Source of the DNA: Phocaeicola massiliensis B84634 = Timone 84634 = DSM 17679 = JCM 13223
Lineage (GTDB): Bacteria; Bacteroidota; Bacteroidia; Bacteroidales; Bacteroidaceae
Assembly (NCBI RefSeq): GCF_000382445.1
Contig: NZ_KB905472.1
Span: 436,776 to 500,775 of the forward strand
Length of the DNA: 64,000 nucleotides
Direction: 5' to 3'
The position numbers and the translations under genes were made by a program. Shown here piece by piece: positions 25,720 through 35,830 of the stretch (the stretch's first letter is position 1; each line of letters opens with the position of its first letter). The notes under the pieces are model-generated. The model was not told the origin of the DNA and ran no database searches. It was given only the letters and a program-made list of their open reading frames with translations.

Positions 25720-26847
25720 TTATTTTATGATTTCACCTACATACATATTATATGTTTTCTGTCCATCGTTGTTCGGATTCATTTTTTTCGCTTCTTCACC
25801 GGTGATATTCTGTTGCATCAGTTTTTTGCATTTGACCACTACGGATGGCTTGTTGTTTCCTTGCATATAGAAAGAAACTGTATAGCTGTCGCTTTGTGAC
25901 AAAAGCATATTTCCCATTGTTTTTTGCGTGTCGATGAGACAGAATGCTACGTCTTTGCCGAATAGCTTTCCAAATCCGCCCCAACATTCTTTGCCGATTT
26001 CAAATTGTTCGTCGTTGCCTGCGGTGATGGTCATACGGACAGCGGCTTGTATTTGTGCATCGATGTTTTGGGTCGTTGGTGCAGTAGGAGCAACAGGTGC
26101 AGTAGGAGCAACAGGTGCAGTAGGAGCAACAGGTGCAACAGGTGCGATGGGGGCTGTGGGGGCTACCGGTGCCGTGGGCTGTATATTGGCAGTGTTGGAT
26201 TGTGTTACGGTTACGCCCGGAGTAGCCACAGTTACAGCCGGAGTCGGAGTAACAGGAGCCGGTTGCAATCCCAAAGCAATCATTCTGTTACCTAATGATG
26301 ACTGGATAGATTTGAACAGTTCATCTTTCAGGTCAATTGTTTTTCTTCTAAATTTACCACAGATGGGTGCCAGTTTGGTTTTTGACTTGTTAAGTGCCAT
26401 ATCGTCAGTAATCCATTCTTCGGCAACATATTTTTCACCGCCGTCACGGGCTTCATCGTACCAATAGCGAATACGTGTCATTTCCAAATCGCATTTGCCC
26501 GGTTTGCAGGTCATAAGGAGCTGGTAATAAATGCGTGTTCTGTCTAATGACAATGCTGAAGAGGTGAATACCAGATATTCTTCTCCACCGGCTGCTATCG
26601 TACCCTCTTCTTTATTGGTATAAAGAACCCGGGCATTAAGTTTGCCTTCGGGCTTGAAGTATGTATTGGCCCAGTCAAGCAATGCATCATACAATTGTTC
26701 TTGTGAGAGGGCAGGAACTTGCATTTCTGTAGTAAAAGAAACTTTTCCATCAACAACGGGAATAGCTCCCGCCAAATATTTCTCATCGGTTTGTGCCTTG
26801 GCTAATAAAGGCAGACAGATGAGTACTGAAAGTAGAAACTTCTTCAT
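25720..26847 (-). CDS. DUF4468 domain protein with Ala-Pro-Thr repeat linker
   Basis: This 375-residue exported protein has a signal peptide ([19 protein letters not shown]). Residues about 25-190 match DUF4468 with a TBP-like fold: [53 protein letters not shown] linker near residues 200-260 is almost purely Ala/Pro/Val/Thr (repeated APVAPT), encoded by 18-bp tandem repeats. The C-terminal domain (about 265-375) is separate, with [31 protein letters not shown]. The function is unknown. A -7 box (TATCTTTG on the minus strand, 26879-26886) precedes it. Confidence 0.85.
   Translation of the reverse strand: MKKFLLSVLICLPLLAKAQTDEKYLAGAIPVVDGKVSFTTEMQVPALSQEQLYDALLDWANTYFKPEGKLNARVLYTNKEEGTIAAGGEEYLVFTSSALSLDRTRIYYQLLMTCKPGKCDLEMTRIRYWYDEARDGGEKYVAEEWITDDMALNKSKTKLAPICGKFRRKTIDLKDELFKSIQSSLGNRMIALGLQPAPVTPTPAVTVATPGVTVTQSNTANIQPTAPVAPTAPIAPVAPVAPTAPVAPTAPVAPTAPTTQNIDAQIQAAVRMTITAGNDEQFEIGKECWGGFGKLFGKDVAFCLIDTQKTMGNMLLSQSDSYTVSFYMQGNNKPSVVVKCKKLMQQNITGEEAKKMNPNNDGQKTYNMYVGEIIK
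26081..26134. repeat. Three perfect 18-bp tandem repeats inside the DUF4468 gene
   Basis: The unit GCAGTAGGAGCAACAGGT is repeated exactly three times and flanked by partial copies. On the coding strand it encodes a six-residue APVAPT-type repeat. Copy number could change in frame by slippage, altering linker length without loss of the protein. Confidence 0.9.
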
Positions 26848-26892
26848 AGTAATAATATTAATTGTTTTTAATAGTAAGCAAAGATAGAAATA

Positions 26893-26927
26893 AAAAAAAA
26901 GAGAAGCTATAAAGCCTCTCTTTTTTT
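26893..26927. terminator. Terminator after rpiB
   Basis: AGAGAAGC (26900-26907) and GCCTCTCT (26914-26921) form a 7-of-8 stem with an A-run on one side and a T-run on the other, so it can act in both directions. It ends the tkt-rpiB transcript just before the DUF4468 promoter. Confidence 0.7.
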
Positions 26928-26951
26928 ACTTTTATTATTATAGAGTGAAAT

Positions 26952-27386
26952 TTACTTCACAGGTATCTTCTCTATACGTTTTTGATGGCGTCCGCCTTCG
27001 AAATCGGTTGAGAAGAATTCGTTCATGATTTTGTCTGCCATTTCATTGTCGATGAAACGTCCCGGCATTACCAGAACATTGGCATCATTGTGTTGGCGTG
27101 CAAGATGAGCAATCTCGGGCATCCAGCACAATGCGGCACGAATACCTTGATGCTTGTTCAATGTCATGCTGATACCTTCACCACTACCACAGATAGCAAT
27201 ACCCGGATAACATTCTCCGGCTTCGACTGCCAGTGCCAGCGGGTGTGCAAAATCAGGGTAGTCACAACTATCTGTGCTGTATGTACCAAAGTCTTCAAAC
27301 GGATAGTTCTTGGCCTTCAGCCAAGTTTTTACATATTCTTTCAATTCAAATCCGGCGTGGTCGGATGCCAAACCTATTTTTTTCAT
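26952..27386 (-). CDS. rpiB: Ribose-5-phosphate isomerase B
   Basis: This 144-residue enzyme interconverts ribose 5-phosphate and ribulose 5-phosphate. It has the LacAB/RpiB signatures GLASDHAGFELKEYVKTWL, DSCDYPDFAHPLA, GIAICGSGEGISMTLNKHQGIRAALCW (active-site Cys near residue 71) and NVLVMPGRFI. Its start codon overlaps the tkt stop codon (ATGA), so the two pentose-phosphate genes are translationally coupled. Confidence 0.95.
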   Translation of the reverse strand: MKKIGLASDHAGFELKEYVKTWLKAKNYPFEDFGTYSTDSCDYPDFAHPLALAVEAGECYPGIAICGSGEGISMTLNKHQGIRAALCWMPEIAHLARQHNDANVLVMPGRFIDNEMADKIMNEFFSTDFEGGRHQKRIEKIPVK

Positions 27387-29395
27387 GCCAGCATTTCTTT
27401 TACCTGGTTATACACATTCTGTGCCGTGAAGCCCAGTTTTTCATCCAATACTTTATAAGGAGCAGAGAATCCGAATGATTCTAATCCCCATACTTTACCA
27501 TTTGCACCAACCAAACCTTGGAGATTGACAGGCAGACCGGCTGTCAGACCGAATACTTTGGCATCGGCAGGGATTACGCTGTTTTGATATTCTTTGCTCT
27601 GATTGCGGAACAGACCTTCTGAGGGCACTGAGACAATGCGTACTTTGACACCGTCTTTGCGTAGTAGTTCAGCACCTGCCACCAAAGTAGATACTTCGGA
27701 ACCGGATGCTACAAGAATTACATCGGGGTCAGTATCTGAACCGGCAACAATGTAAGCACCTTTTTCTACTTGACTGTAGTTGTTGCCTGTGGGCAGGTTG
27801 TTGATGTTCTGACGTGAGAAGATCAATGCTGTTGGAGTAGAGGTATTTTCCATAGCCAGTTTCCATGCAACGGTTGTTTCTTCTACATCAGCCGGACGGA
27901 GTACCAACATGGAGTTATGTCCTTTGTGGTTCTTCAATTTTTCCATTAGGCGGATTTGTGCTTCCTGTTCTACCGGTTCGTGGGTAGGTCCGTCTTCACC
28001 TACGCGGAAAGCATCGTGTGACCAGATGAATTTAATGGGGAGTTCCATTAAAGCTGCCATACGAATAGCCGGTTTCATGTAGTCTGAGAAGACAAAGAAA
28101 GTAGCACATGCGGCGATGATACCACCATGCAGAACCATACCCAAACAGCAGCATGCCATGGTTAGCTCGGATACGCCTGCTTGTAAGAAAGCACCGCTGA
28201 AGTCACCGTAAGTGAATGCATGGGTTTTCTTTAGAAATCCGTCTGTTTTGTCAGAGTTGGATAAGTCGGCAGAAGAAACAATCATATTTTCTACTTCGGT
28301 AGCCAATACTCCGAGAACAGTAGCTGATGCGGCGCGGGTAGCGGCATTGGCTTTCTGTTCGATAGCATTCCAATCGATTTGGGGAATTTTTCCGGAGAAC
28401 CAGAAATCCATTTTAGCTGCCAATTCGGGATTTGCTTTTGTCCATTCGGCCTTGTATGCATATCGTTCGGCAACAATTTTCTTCAATTCTTCTTTGCGTT
28501 TGGCATAGAGCTCTTTTACTTCAGTAAAAATCTGGAATGGATTTTCAAGGTCGCCACCCAAATTTTTGATGGTATTGATATATGCCTCACCACCCAAAGG
28601 AGCACCGTGAGTACCGCAGTTGCGTTCATAGCTTGAGTTATCCGCTTTACGTGCACCTTTACCCATAACAGTTTTACCGATAATCAACGTCGGTTGTCCG
28701 GTTACAGCTTTGGCTTCAGTCAATGCAGCACGGATAGCATCAGGGTCATTGCCGTCAATGGTCATTACTTTCCAGTGCCATGCTTCATATTTTTTAGCAA
28801 CATCTTCGCTGGTAACAGCATCCGTTTCAGTAGAAAGCTGAATATCGTTTGAATCGTAGAACATAATGAGGTTGTCCAAGCCTAAGTGACCTGCCAAACG
28901 ACCTGCTCCCTGAGAAATTTCTTCCTGGATGCCACCATCGGAGATGTAAGCATATATAGTCTGATTCATCACGTCTCCCAAACGGGCTTTCAAGAACTTG
29001 GCTGCGATGGCTGCACCTACCGCAAATGTATGTCCTTGTCCCAAAGGACCGGATGTATTCTCAATACCACGCATAATATTCACTTCGGGATGTCCCGGAG
29101 TGGGGCTTCCCCATTGGCGGAATTCTTTTAGTTCATCTATAGTGAACTTGCCACTCATAGCTAATACGGAGTAAAGCATCGGTGACATGTGGCCCGGGTC
29201 AAGGAAGAAGCGGTCACGACCTTCCCAACACGGATTTTCCGGGTCATATACTAAGAACTCTGAAAAGAGTACGTTTATGAAATCAGCGCCACCCATGGCA
29301 CCGCCGGGGTGACCGGAGTTGGCTTTCTCTACCATCGCTGCGGCTAAAATACGGATATTATCGGCTGCGCGATTCATTAGTTTCTTATCATTCAT
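27383..29395 (-). CDS. tkt: Transketolase
   Basis: This 670-residue TPP enzyme of the non-oxidative pentose phosphate pathway is complete. Motifs include the N-terminal KANSGHPGGAMGGADF, the TPP/Mg signature GDVMNQTIYAYISDGGIQEE...MFYDSNDIQLS, the central RVGEDGPTHEPVEQEAQI and the C-terminal transketolase domain (GSDTDPDVILVASGSEVSTLV). Length is normal. It is transcribed with rpiB behind a -7 box (minus-strand TATCTTTG at 29419-29426) located 24 bases before the start. Confidence 0.96.
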   Translation of the reverse strand: MNDKKLMNRAADNIRILAAAMVEKANSGHPGGAMGGADFINVLFSEFLVYDPENPCWEGRDRFFLDPGHMSPMLYSVLAMSGKFTIDELKEFRQWGSPTPGHPEVNIMRGIENTSGPLGQGHTFAVGAAIAAKFLKARLGDVMNQTIYAYISDGGIQEEISQGAGRLAGHLGLDNLIMFYDSNDIQLSTETDAVTSEDVAKKYEAWHWKVMTIDGNDPDAIRAALTEAKAVTGQPTLIIGKTVMGKGARKADNSSYERNCGTHGAPLGGEAYINTIKNLGGDLENPFQIFTEVKELYAKRKEELKKIVAERYAYKAEWTKANPELAAKMDFWFSGKIPQIDWNAIEQKANAATRAASATVLGVLATEVENMIVSSADLSNSDKTDGFLKKTHAFTYGDFSGAFLQAGVSELTMACCCLGMVLHGGIIAACATFFVFSDYMKPAIRMAALMELPIKFIWSHDAFRVGEDGPTHEPVEQEAQIRLMEKLKNHKGHNSMLVLRPADVEETTVAWKLAMENTSTPTALIFSRQNINNLPTGNNYSQVEKGAYIVAGSDTDPDVILVASGSEVSTLVAGAELLRKDGVKVRIVSVPSEGLFRNQSKEYQNSVIPADAKVFGLTAGLPVNLQGLVGANGKVWGLESFGFSAPYKVLDEKLGFTAQNVYNQVKEMLA

Positions 29396-29418
29396 AGCGT
29401 AAAATGTTATTTATGGTG

Positions 29419-29426
29419 CAAAGATA
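29419..29426 (-). promoter_or_regulatory. -7 box of tkt-rpiB
   Basis: TATCTTTG on the minus strand, 24 bases before the tkt ATG. The -33 region is AT-rich without a clear TTTG. Confidence 0.5.
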
Positions 29427-29530
29427 ATTAAATCTTTGATAATGTCATTCCTAACTCTATGAAGAATATTCTATAGAATATATTTTCATATTTCGGTTTA
29501 ACAAACTTGTATGGTTTATGGTTTGTTCCT

Positions 29531-31017
29531 TTATAAAAGTTCCAGCAATTGTTTTTTTACCGTATCTACTCCCGGGAAGCCGGTAAACTTATTTTTGATG
29601 CCTCCTTCTTTGTCAATAATCATATAAGTGGGCACTCCCTGAATGCTGAATTGTTTGTTGATGTAAGCCCATTGTGCATTGGTGAGGCGATAATGTTCTC
29701 CATGGATGTCTGAAATCATGTTCTCCCATGTTTCTTTTGGTGAGTTCTCACCGGCAATGAATAAATATACTATGTCCTTGTCTGCCAATTCTTCTTTCAT
29801 TGGTTTCATATCTTTCATTGCTTTTTGGCAGGGACCGCACCAAGTTGCCCAAAAATCTACCAGCATGACTTTTCCTCTGAATTTGGAAATGATGGAAGCG
29901 AATAAATCTTCATTTGCTACTTCGCCGGTTTCGTTGATGGTGAAGCCCGTTTTCTTTTTATTGGCTTCAATCGTTTCTATCAGCTTATTATTCATCGAAG
30001 TCAGTTTTTCCAGATAGTAAGGGTTTTCCATCAGGCGAATTTCCTGAAAATCGGTTTCAGTCAACGGACAGAAGTCGGTGATTTTTTCGGCATATTTCAT
30101 AGCTTTGCGTATATCAAAGAAAAGGCCTTTATCAGCACCCATATAGTTGGTTACTACTTTCATACCGGCTTCTCGTACTTTCTTGCTGTATTCCATGAAC
30201 AGCGGGTCATATTTCTTTCTCAAGTCTTGCATCTTTCCGGCTAATGCTTTGGCGCTTTTTCCTGCATCAATACTGTCTTTATATGCTTTGATGACTGCTG
30301 CATCTTCGGCTGAAGTCCGGTCTGACGAAATAATATAGCTGAATATGTCTTTCATATTGCCGTCCAAAGGGACACGTATTTCATAGCCTAAATATTTTAG
30401 CATTCTGGAATAGCCGTTGCAGTAAAGCATTTCATTGCTGTTCAGTGCTCCTATGGTTCTTATATAGTCATAATAATTGGTGGGCAGGTCGGGGGCTTTA
30501 TAGCTTTTGAATGCTTCTCTTTCGGGTAGTCCGCTATAATATATATATGCATTCATCAGATTTGAGTTGATACTGTTGAGTGCTGCGGTACATTGAAATT
30601 TATTGTCTATCAGCAATAATTGGCGGGATGCATTATCCAGTTCTTTGGCATTTTGTATGATTGAATTTCTGTTTTGGTATTTGTTCAGGCAATAGGCTTT
30701 ATATTCTTCTGCCGACATATTATATATTTCTTTTAGAAAATCTTTTCCTTCCCATTCGGTTGCCCATTTGCTGTTCAGGGTTTTGTTGAGTTGCGCCATT
30801 GTGCCTGAGAAATATAGTTTCTCTCCTTCCGGTTTGTTCTGTTTCAATAATTTGCTTTGTGAACGGCTGATTTCCCGTAAATTAATGATTATTTTGGTGT
30901 CTTCTCCGGGAGTCATAAACAATGTACTGATTTTCTCTCTTCCCATCACTAAATCAAGGCTGGTCGGAGCAGAGAGGTCGATTGCTGTGCAGAAGCTGCC
31001 GTCTTCTTTGATTTCTA
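29531..31017 (-). pseudogene. TlpA-like thiol-disulfide oxidoreductase, C-terminal part (split by IS1380-type element)
   Basis: This is the 3' 495 codons of a gene whose first 201 codons lie at 32614-33217. It includes a helical middle domain and a C-terminal TlpA/thioredoxin domain with VMLVDFWATWCGPCQKAMKDM (CGPC active site near residue 590 of the restored protein) and the cis-Pro segment SIQGVPTYMIIDKEGGI. The open frame runs on to 31222 inside the IS, so a naive start there is artificial. Joining 32614 to 31017 reads NEIPIE-IKEDGSFCTAI and gives a 696-residue secreted protein. It probably acts in periplasmic disulfide reduction or repair. Confidence 0.92.
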
Positions 31018-32608
31018 CCTTAATTCCGCAACATAATTGATAATTATTTTTATAAGTTCCTGAGCAACATTTTGTTGCCCAGGTTTTTGCCATGTCAGCG
31101 TTTTCACTTACCTTAGTGTTGCGAATCCAAAGACAAAGAAAACCGTAACAAGCATGGCAAATGTAGCAATAAAATCCGAAAGACTCACTCCTTTTGGAGG
31201 CATATTTCCAATCATGGAGCAATTTACCTCCCTTCTCTCCTCTACAATTGACTCAACACTTGGGTTGAGATGCAAACTCTATGGTTATCAATACAGCGAA
31301 ATCATCCGCTCCCTCCTATGCGTTTACTTCTGCGGCGGTTCTTGCGTTGAGGATGTCACCGCCCACTTAATGAGTCATCTTTCCCTTCACCCCACACTCC
31401 GCACCTGTAGCGCCGACACCATCCTCAGGGCAATAAACGAACTGGCCCGGGAAAACATCTCATACACATCTGATGCCGGAAAGTCCTATGACTTCAATAC
31501 GGCAGACACACTCAACACATTGCTCCTGAATTGCCTGTTGGCCACAGGGCAGTTGAAAGAGGGCGGGGAGTATGACGTTGACTTTGACCACCAGTTCATT
31601 GAGACGGAGAAGTACGATGCAAAGCCCACGTACAAGAAATTTCTTGGTTACAGGCCCGGTGTGGCCGTTATCGGCGACATGATTGTCGGCATAGAGAACA
31701 GCGACGGCAACACCAATGTACGCTTTCACCAGGGTGACACGCTAAAGAGGATTTTGGGGAGACTTGAAGAAAAGAAAATGGCAGTCAACCGCTTCAGGGC
31801 CGACTGCGGCTCATGCTCTGAAGACATTGTGGATGAGGTCAGGAAGCATTGCAGGACATTCTACATACGTGCCAACCGCTGCTGCTCGCTCTATGATGAC
31901 ATCTTCGCGCTCAGGGGGTGGAAGAGGGAAGAAATAAACGGCATTGTGTTTGAGTTGAACTCCATTCTCGTTGAGAAGTGGAAAGGCAAACCGTATCGCC
32001 TGATAATCCAGAGACAGAGACGCATGGGCAGTGGACTTGACCTGTGGGAGGGGGAATATACATACCGCTGCATCCTGACCAACGATTACGAATCATCCAT
32101 GAGCGACATCGTGGAGTTCTATAACATGCGTGGAGGCAAGGAACGCATCTTTGATGACATGAACAATGGGTTTGGATGGGGCAGACTGCCTAAATCCTTC
32201 ATGGCGGAAAATACCGTGTTCCTGCTCCTGACGGCACTGATACGCAATTTTTACAAGGCCATCATGCAAAGGATTGAAGTGAAGAAGTTCGGGCTCAAGG
32301 AAACCAGCCGTATCAAGACGTTTGTCTTCAAATTCATTTCAGTACCTGCCAAGTGGATTAAGACCGCAAGGCAATGTGTGCTGAACATCTACACCGACAA
32401 CCATGCATATGCAGAAGCCTTCAAAACTTCTTCCGGATGATTTACGTCACTTGATGGCCACTGATTGCGTATTGCCTCAAGTCGCTTTATGGGGTAAGGG
32501 GATAGTATGCGCATTGAAACGGACGCGAGGACTTAATGGCTGTCTTACGAATCAAAAGTCCATTTCTCTTGTAGGTAGCACTTCGGGAATGGAGTTGCGG
32601 ATTTAAGG
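31018..32608 (+). mobile_element. Complete IS1380-family insertion sequence, 1591 bp
   Basis: The left end CCTTAATTCCGCAAC (31018-31032) is matched at the right end by the reverse complement CCTTAAATCCGCAAC (32594-32608), 14 of 15. TTCTA flanks both sides (31013-31017 and 32609-32613) as a 5-bp target duplication. One intact transposase gene (31154-32440) lies inside. Size and gene layout match Bacteroides IS1380-group elements such as IS942 and IS614, some of which are known to activate neighbouring resistance genes. It lies antisense to the disrupted gene. A GGGCAACA/TGTTGCTC hairpin near 31064 may protect the transposase gene from read-through. Confidence 0.95.
31154..32440 (+). CDS. IS1380 family transposase
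   Basis: This 428-residue transposase has the family pattern: an N-terminal FGGIFPIMEQFTSLLSSTIDSTLG and a first catalytic Asp in GGEYDVDFDHQFIETEKYDAKPTYKKFLGYRPGVAVIGD. The second is in RFRADCGSCSEDIVDEV, and the Glu region is EFYNMRGGKERIFDDMNNGFGWGRLP (the YxxRGxxE-type motif). The C-terminus is KWIKTARQCVLNIYTDN. All catalytic segments are present and the frame is open, so it is probably functional. Confidence 0.95.
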   Translation: MANVAIKSERLTPFGGIFPIMEQFTSLLSSTIDSTLGLRCKLYGYQYSEIIRSLLCVYFCGGSCVEDVTAHLMSHLSLHPTLRTCSADTILRAINELARENISYTSDAGKSYDFNTADTLNTLLLNCLLATGQLKEGGEYDVDFDHQFIETEKYDAKPTYKKFLGYRPGVAVIGDMIVGIENSDGNTNVRFHQGDTLKRILGRLEEKKMAVNRFRADCGSCSEDIVDEVRKHCRTFYIRANRCCSLYDDIFALRGWKREEINGIVFELNSILVEKWKGKPYRLIIQRQRRMGSGLDLWEGEYTYRCILTNDYESSMSDIVEFYNMRGGKERIFDDMNNGFGWGRLPKSFMAENTVFLLLTALIRNFYKAIMQRIEVKKFGLKETSRIKTFVFKFISVPAKWIKTARQCVLNIYTDNHAYAEAFKTSSG

Positions 32609-33217
32609 TTCTATGGGAATTTCGTTTTCATTACCGGTCAATAACTCACAAAGGTAGGCATTTAGGTTGAGTTGATAGTTATGTTTATAGTCCAAAAGTT
32701 TTCCACTCAGTGTAGCCTTTCCCATTGTCAATTGAGGAGCCGGTAATATTTCTACAGCATTTGTTTTTTGTTTTACCTCTTCCGGTAACACTAATTCGGG
32801 TAATTTCCCATTTAAAGAAATTCCCCATATTTTGAAGCAGTCTTCGCAGTCACTTTCTATAAAGTCTATCGTTTTTACGGTAGCCGGCAGGGTAGGAAAT
32901 ATCAGACTGAAAGTAGCCTCACCGCTGTCGGGCATCCAAAATTCTTTGTCAAGGGTGATGCCACTGCCCGAACGGATGGGGTATTTTTTACCGTTATCAG
33001 CTAACAGATAGCTTTCTCCGCTGATTCTAATCCAATTGTGTGGGCGATAATATGCTTTGATATCCAAAACGGTAGCGGTGTCGGAAAGTGTGATTTGGTT
33101 GATCTCCACTGTGGATGTGTTGCGAACAATAAACGGAGGCTGGTTGACTTTACGTTCTTGGGCTTGTATGGAACATAAGGTTCCCAAAGCCAATAATAAT
33201 GTGCATAAGGTTTTCAT
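32603..33217 (-). pseudogene. TlpA-like thiol-disulfide oxidoreductase, N-terminal part (split by IS1380-type element)
   Basis: This 5' part encodes a signal peptide (MKTLCTLLLALGTLCSIQAQ) and an N-terminal domain (VNQPPFIVRNTSTVEINQITLSDTATVLDIKAYYRPHNWIRISG) ending in NENEIPIE. The last native base is at 32609-32614, at the target duplication; the final Pro and stop codon come from the IS end. It therefore should not be treated as a stand-alone 204-residue protein. The presence of DCEDCF near residue 128 is a CxxC and could interact with the distal thioredoxin domain in the intact protein. The cleaved fragment would be exported but lack the catalytic domain. Confidence 0.9.
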
Positions 33218-33235
33218 AATATAGTTTTGTTTTGG

Positions 33236-33275
33236 AAAAAAGCCGCCATTGATTTTTGATTGGTCAATGGCGGCT
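33236..33275 (-). terminator. Terminator of the galactose operon
   Basis: AGCCGCCATTGA (33241-33252) and TCAATGGCGGCT (33264-33275) form a perfect 12-bp stem. On the minus strand six T follow. It lies about 50 bases after the galK stop codon. Confidence 0.9.
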
Positions 33276-33322
33276 GATTAAGTTTATTTTGACTTTTGTG
33301 TTAAGTTCACATATCTGTGAGT

Positions 33323-34477
33323 TTAGATCAATTTACGAGAACCGTCGCTGATAACTACATCGTAAACTTTCGGACTGCGACCAAATTTTTCTTTGAATCT
33401 TTCTTTTGCAGTAGTGATGAATGTTTCATAAAGTTCATTCTTCACTAAGTTGATAGTACATCCGCCGAAGCCACCGCCCATAACACGTGAGCCGGTAACG
33501 CCACAATCGAATGCGATATCATTTAAAAAGTCAAGTTCTTCGCAGCTAACTTCATATAATTTGCTCATGCCATTGTGTGTTTCATACATTTTCTGGCCGA
33601 CAGTTTCATAATCACCTCTTTCCAATACATCACAAACATCAAGTACACGTTGGATTTCTTCGATGACATATTCTGCGCGCATGTAATCTTCTTCGCTGAT
33701 GTCAGCTTTAGCTTCCTGCAACATTTCCATTGTACAATCACGTAAAAACTCTACATGTGGATGTTTCTTTTGAATAGCGGCAACAGCAGCTTCGCAGCTC
33801 TGACGACGCTTGTTGTATGCAGATGATGCCAACTCGTGCTTAACTACGGAGTCTACCAATACTAAACGATACCCTTCCGGTTTGAATGGGAAATATTGGT
33901 ATTCCAATGAACGGCAATCCAAACGGATTAAGCTACCTGCTTTACCGAATACAGAAGCAAACTGGTCCATGATACCGCAGTTTACGCCACAATAATTGTG
34001 TTCAGTTGCCTGACCTATTTTAGCTAATTCGAATTTATCTATCTTGTTGTCGCCAAACAAATCGTTGATAGCATAAGCATATGTGCTTTCCAGTGCAGCC
34101 GATGAAGACATACCGGCACCCAAAGGCACATCACCTGCAAATGCAGTATCAAAGCCTTTTACGTTTACACCGCGCTTAATCATCTCACGGCAAACTCCGA
34201 AGATGTATCTTGCCCAGCTGGCTTTTGGAGCATCTTCTTCGTTCAAACCGAATTCTACATAGTCTTTCAGGTCGATAGAGTAAGCGCGTACTTTATCTGT
34301 TCCGTTAGGTTTGATTTCAGCAATCATACCTTTATCTACAGCACCCGGAAATACGAAACCACCATTATAATCGGTGTGCTCACCAATGAGGTTGATACGA
34401 CCGGGTGAAGCATATACTGAACCTGTTGTGCCATCAAAATGTTTGATGAAGCGACTTCTTACATATTCTATGTCCAT
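33323..34477 (-). CDS. galK: Galactokinase
   Basis: This 384-residue GHMP kinase phosphorylates galactose at C1 with ATP. It contains the galactokinase signature GRINLIGEHTDYNGGFVFPGAVD near the N-terminus, the GHMP motif GDVPLGAGMSSSAALESTYAYAI (ATP loop), CGIMDQFASVFGKAG with the catalytic Asp, and the C-terminal GSRVMGGGFGGCTINLV. It is the last gene of galM-transporter-galK and is followed by a strong terminator. Confidence 0.96.
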   Translation of the reverse strand: MDIEYVRSRFIKHFDGTTGSVYASPGRINLIGEHTDYNGGFVFPGAVDKGMIAEIKPNGTDKVRAYSIDLKDYVEFGLNEEDAPKASWARYIFGVCREMIKRGVNVKGFDTAFAGDVPLGAGMSSSAALESTYAYAINDLFGDNKIDKFELAKIGQATEHNYCGVNCGIMDQFASVFGKAGSLIRLDCRSLEYQYFPFKPEGYRLVLVDSVVKHELASSAYNKRRQSCEAAVAAIQKKHPHVEFLRDCTMEMLQEAKADISEEDYMRAEYVIEEIQRVLDVCDVLERGDYETVGQKMYETHNGMSKLYEVSCEELDFLNDIAFDCGVTGSRVMGGGFGGCTINLVKNELYETFITTAKERFKEKFGRSPKVYDVVISDGSRKLI

Positions 34478-34518
34478 GATAATTCTATAATTTAAAGGTT
34501 AATATATCGCATTTATTA

Positions 34519-35790
34519 TTATTCTGCTTCTCTTCTTGTAACCTTGCTGCCGATAAGGGCGTAGAACAGCAGGTAGACAGCGCAAGCTACTACACACCAG
34601 AAACTCTGAATGTAGCCTACGAGGTCGGCAACTGTAGCTTGGATAAACATCATCACAGCGCAACCGAATACCATTGTCATAAAAATACCGGAAGCGATGG
34701 CTGTATATTTGCCAAGACCTTCAACTGCCATATTGAAAATAGCTCCCCACATTACTGAAGTACAAAGACCTACCAGTAGGAATGAGAAGATGCCCAAAGG
34801 AATTTCTTCCCAAATAATTTCGAGTGTACCCCAATTCACACCCGGAAAAGCTACCGTGATGGTAGGTGCAAACATACCAAACAAAACGAGGATGATAGTA
34901 GCTGATGATACAACGGTAATCATGGTGCGGCTCGATACTTTTTCACCAATACTGGCACCTACGAAACGACCAATCAGCATCATAAACCAATAAACGGCTA
35001 CAATCATACCTACTGTGCTGGCGGGGAGTCCGTAGTCACTGATGAGGTACTGTTGTACGAAGTTAGGTACACCTACTTCGATACCCATATATACGAAAAT
35101 ACCCAAAGTACCCAATGCAAAATGACGGTAACTCATAGCACCTTTGATAAGGTCTAGCTGTACAGGAGCTTGTTTAGGTTCTTCAATTTTAGTGAATGAA
35201 ATTACGATGAAAGCCACAACGAAGATAGCAAGTGCAATCATCAAGGCAGGTGTTGCATCGGAAATTTTGGCTTTTGCAGCATCACCGATGAGAGCTCCCA
35301 TCAGAATATAACAAGCTACAGCTGCGGTAGAGTTGAACACACCGCCAATCTGAATTAGCTGGTTACCGCTGTTACCACCACCTCCGAGAAGGTTCAGCAT
35401 GGGGTTAACCACGCAGTTAAGGATACACATACACAGACCGGCGATAAAAGCACCAATCAGGTAAACAGCAAATACAAGACCAAGATTATTATCTACATCC
35501 ATCAGACCGCTGATCCACTGGATAAGGATACCCACACTACCTACGACAAGACCGATAAGGGCGGTTTTTTTATAGCCATACTTAGAGATAAGCATACCGG
35601 CGGGAATACCCATTACGAGGTAAGCGATGAAGTTACCATAGTTACCAATCTGTGCAAGCACATTTGAAATTGGTCCTTGGTTTTTGATAATTGTTGCCAT
35701 GGGTGTACACAGGTTGGTCACGAAGGCAATCATTGCAAAAAGGGCAATCATGATGATGATAGCACCCCATTGTTTTGTTTTTTGAGCCAT
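34519..35790 (-). CDS. MFS sugar transporter (FHS/GluP-like)
   Basis: This 423-residue integral membrane protein has about 12 transmembrane segments. The N-terminal half contains GNYGNFIAYLVMGIPAGMLISKYGYKKTALIGL, a classical MFS loop 2-3 motif, and FNSTAAVACYILMGALIGDAA. Placement between galM and galK makes galactose or glucose the likely substrate, imported by proton symport. Gaps to its neighbours are about 40 bases, consistent with one operon. The C-terminus is short and charged (KVTRREAE). Confidence 0.9.
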   Translation of the reverse strand: MAQKTKQWGAIIIMIALFAMIAFVTNLCTPMATIIKNQGPISNVLAQIGNYGNFIAYLVMGIPAGMLISKYGYKKTALIGLVVGSVGILIQWISGLMDVDNNLGLVFAVYLIGAFIAGLCMCILNCVVNPMLNLLGGGGNSGNQLIQIGGVFNSTAAVACYILMGALIGDAAKAKISDATPALMIALAIFVVAFIVISFTKIEEPKQAPVQLDLIKGAMSYRHFALGTLGIFVYMGIEVGVPNFVQQYLISDYGLPASTVGMIVAVYWFMMLIGRFVGASIGEKVSSRTMITVVSSATIILVLFGMFAPTITVAFPGVNWGTLEIIWEEIPLGIFSFLLVGLCTSVMWGAIFNMAVEGLGKYTAIASGIFMTMVFGCAVMMFIQATVADLVGYIQSFWCVVACAVYLLFYALIGSKVTRREAE

Positions 35791-35830
35791 TGTTAAATCG
35801 TTCTTTATGTTTATTTTAAAATTGTTTTGC

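Noticed and set aside
31064..31120. Initial guess that the IS1380 left end lay at CCTTAGTGTTGCG near 31110
   Set aside because: No matching right end was found, whereas CCTTAATTCCGCAAC at 31018 pairs with the right end and gives a target duplication and a restored frame.
29531..31222. Reading the 563-codon ORF as a complete gene starting at 31222
   Set aside because: Its first ~68 codons are IS sequence antisense to the transposase region; native coding ends at the TTCTA target repeat.
32403..32606. Plus-strand ORF of 67 codons at the right end of the IS1380 element
   Set aside because: It overlaps the transposase 3' end in another frame and terminates at the IS end; no homology pattern is seen.
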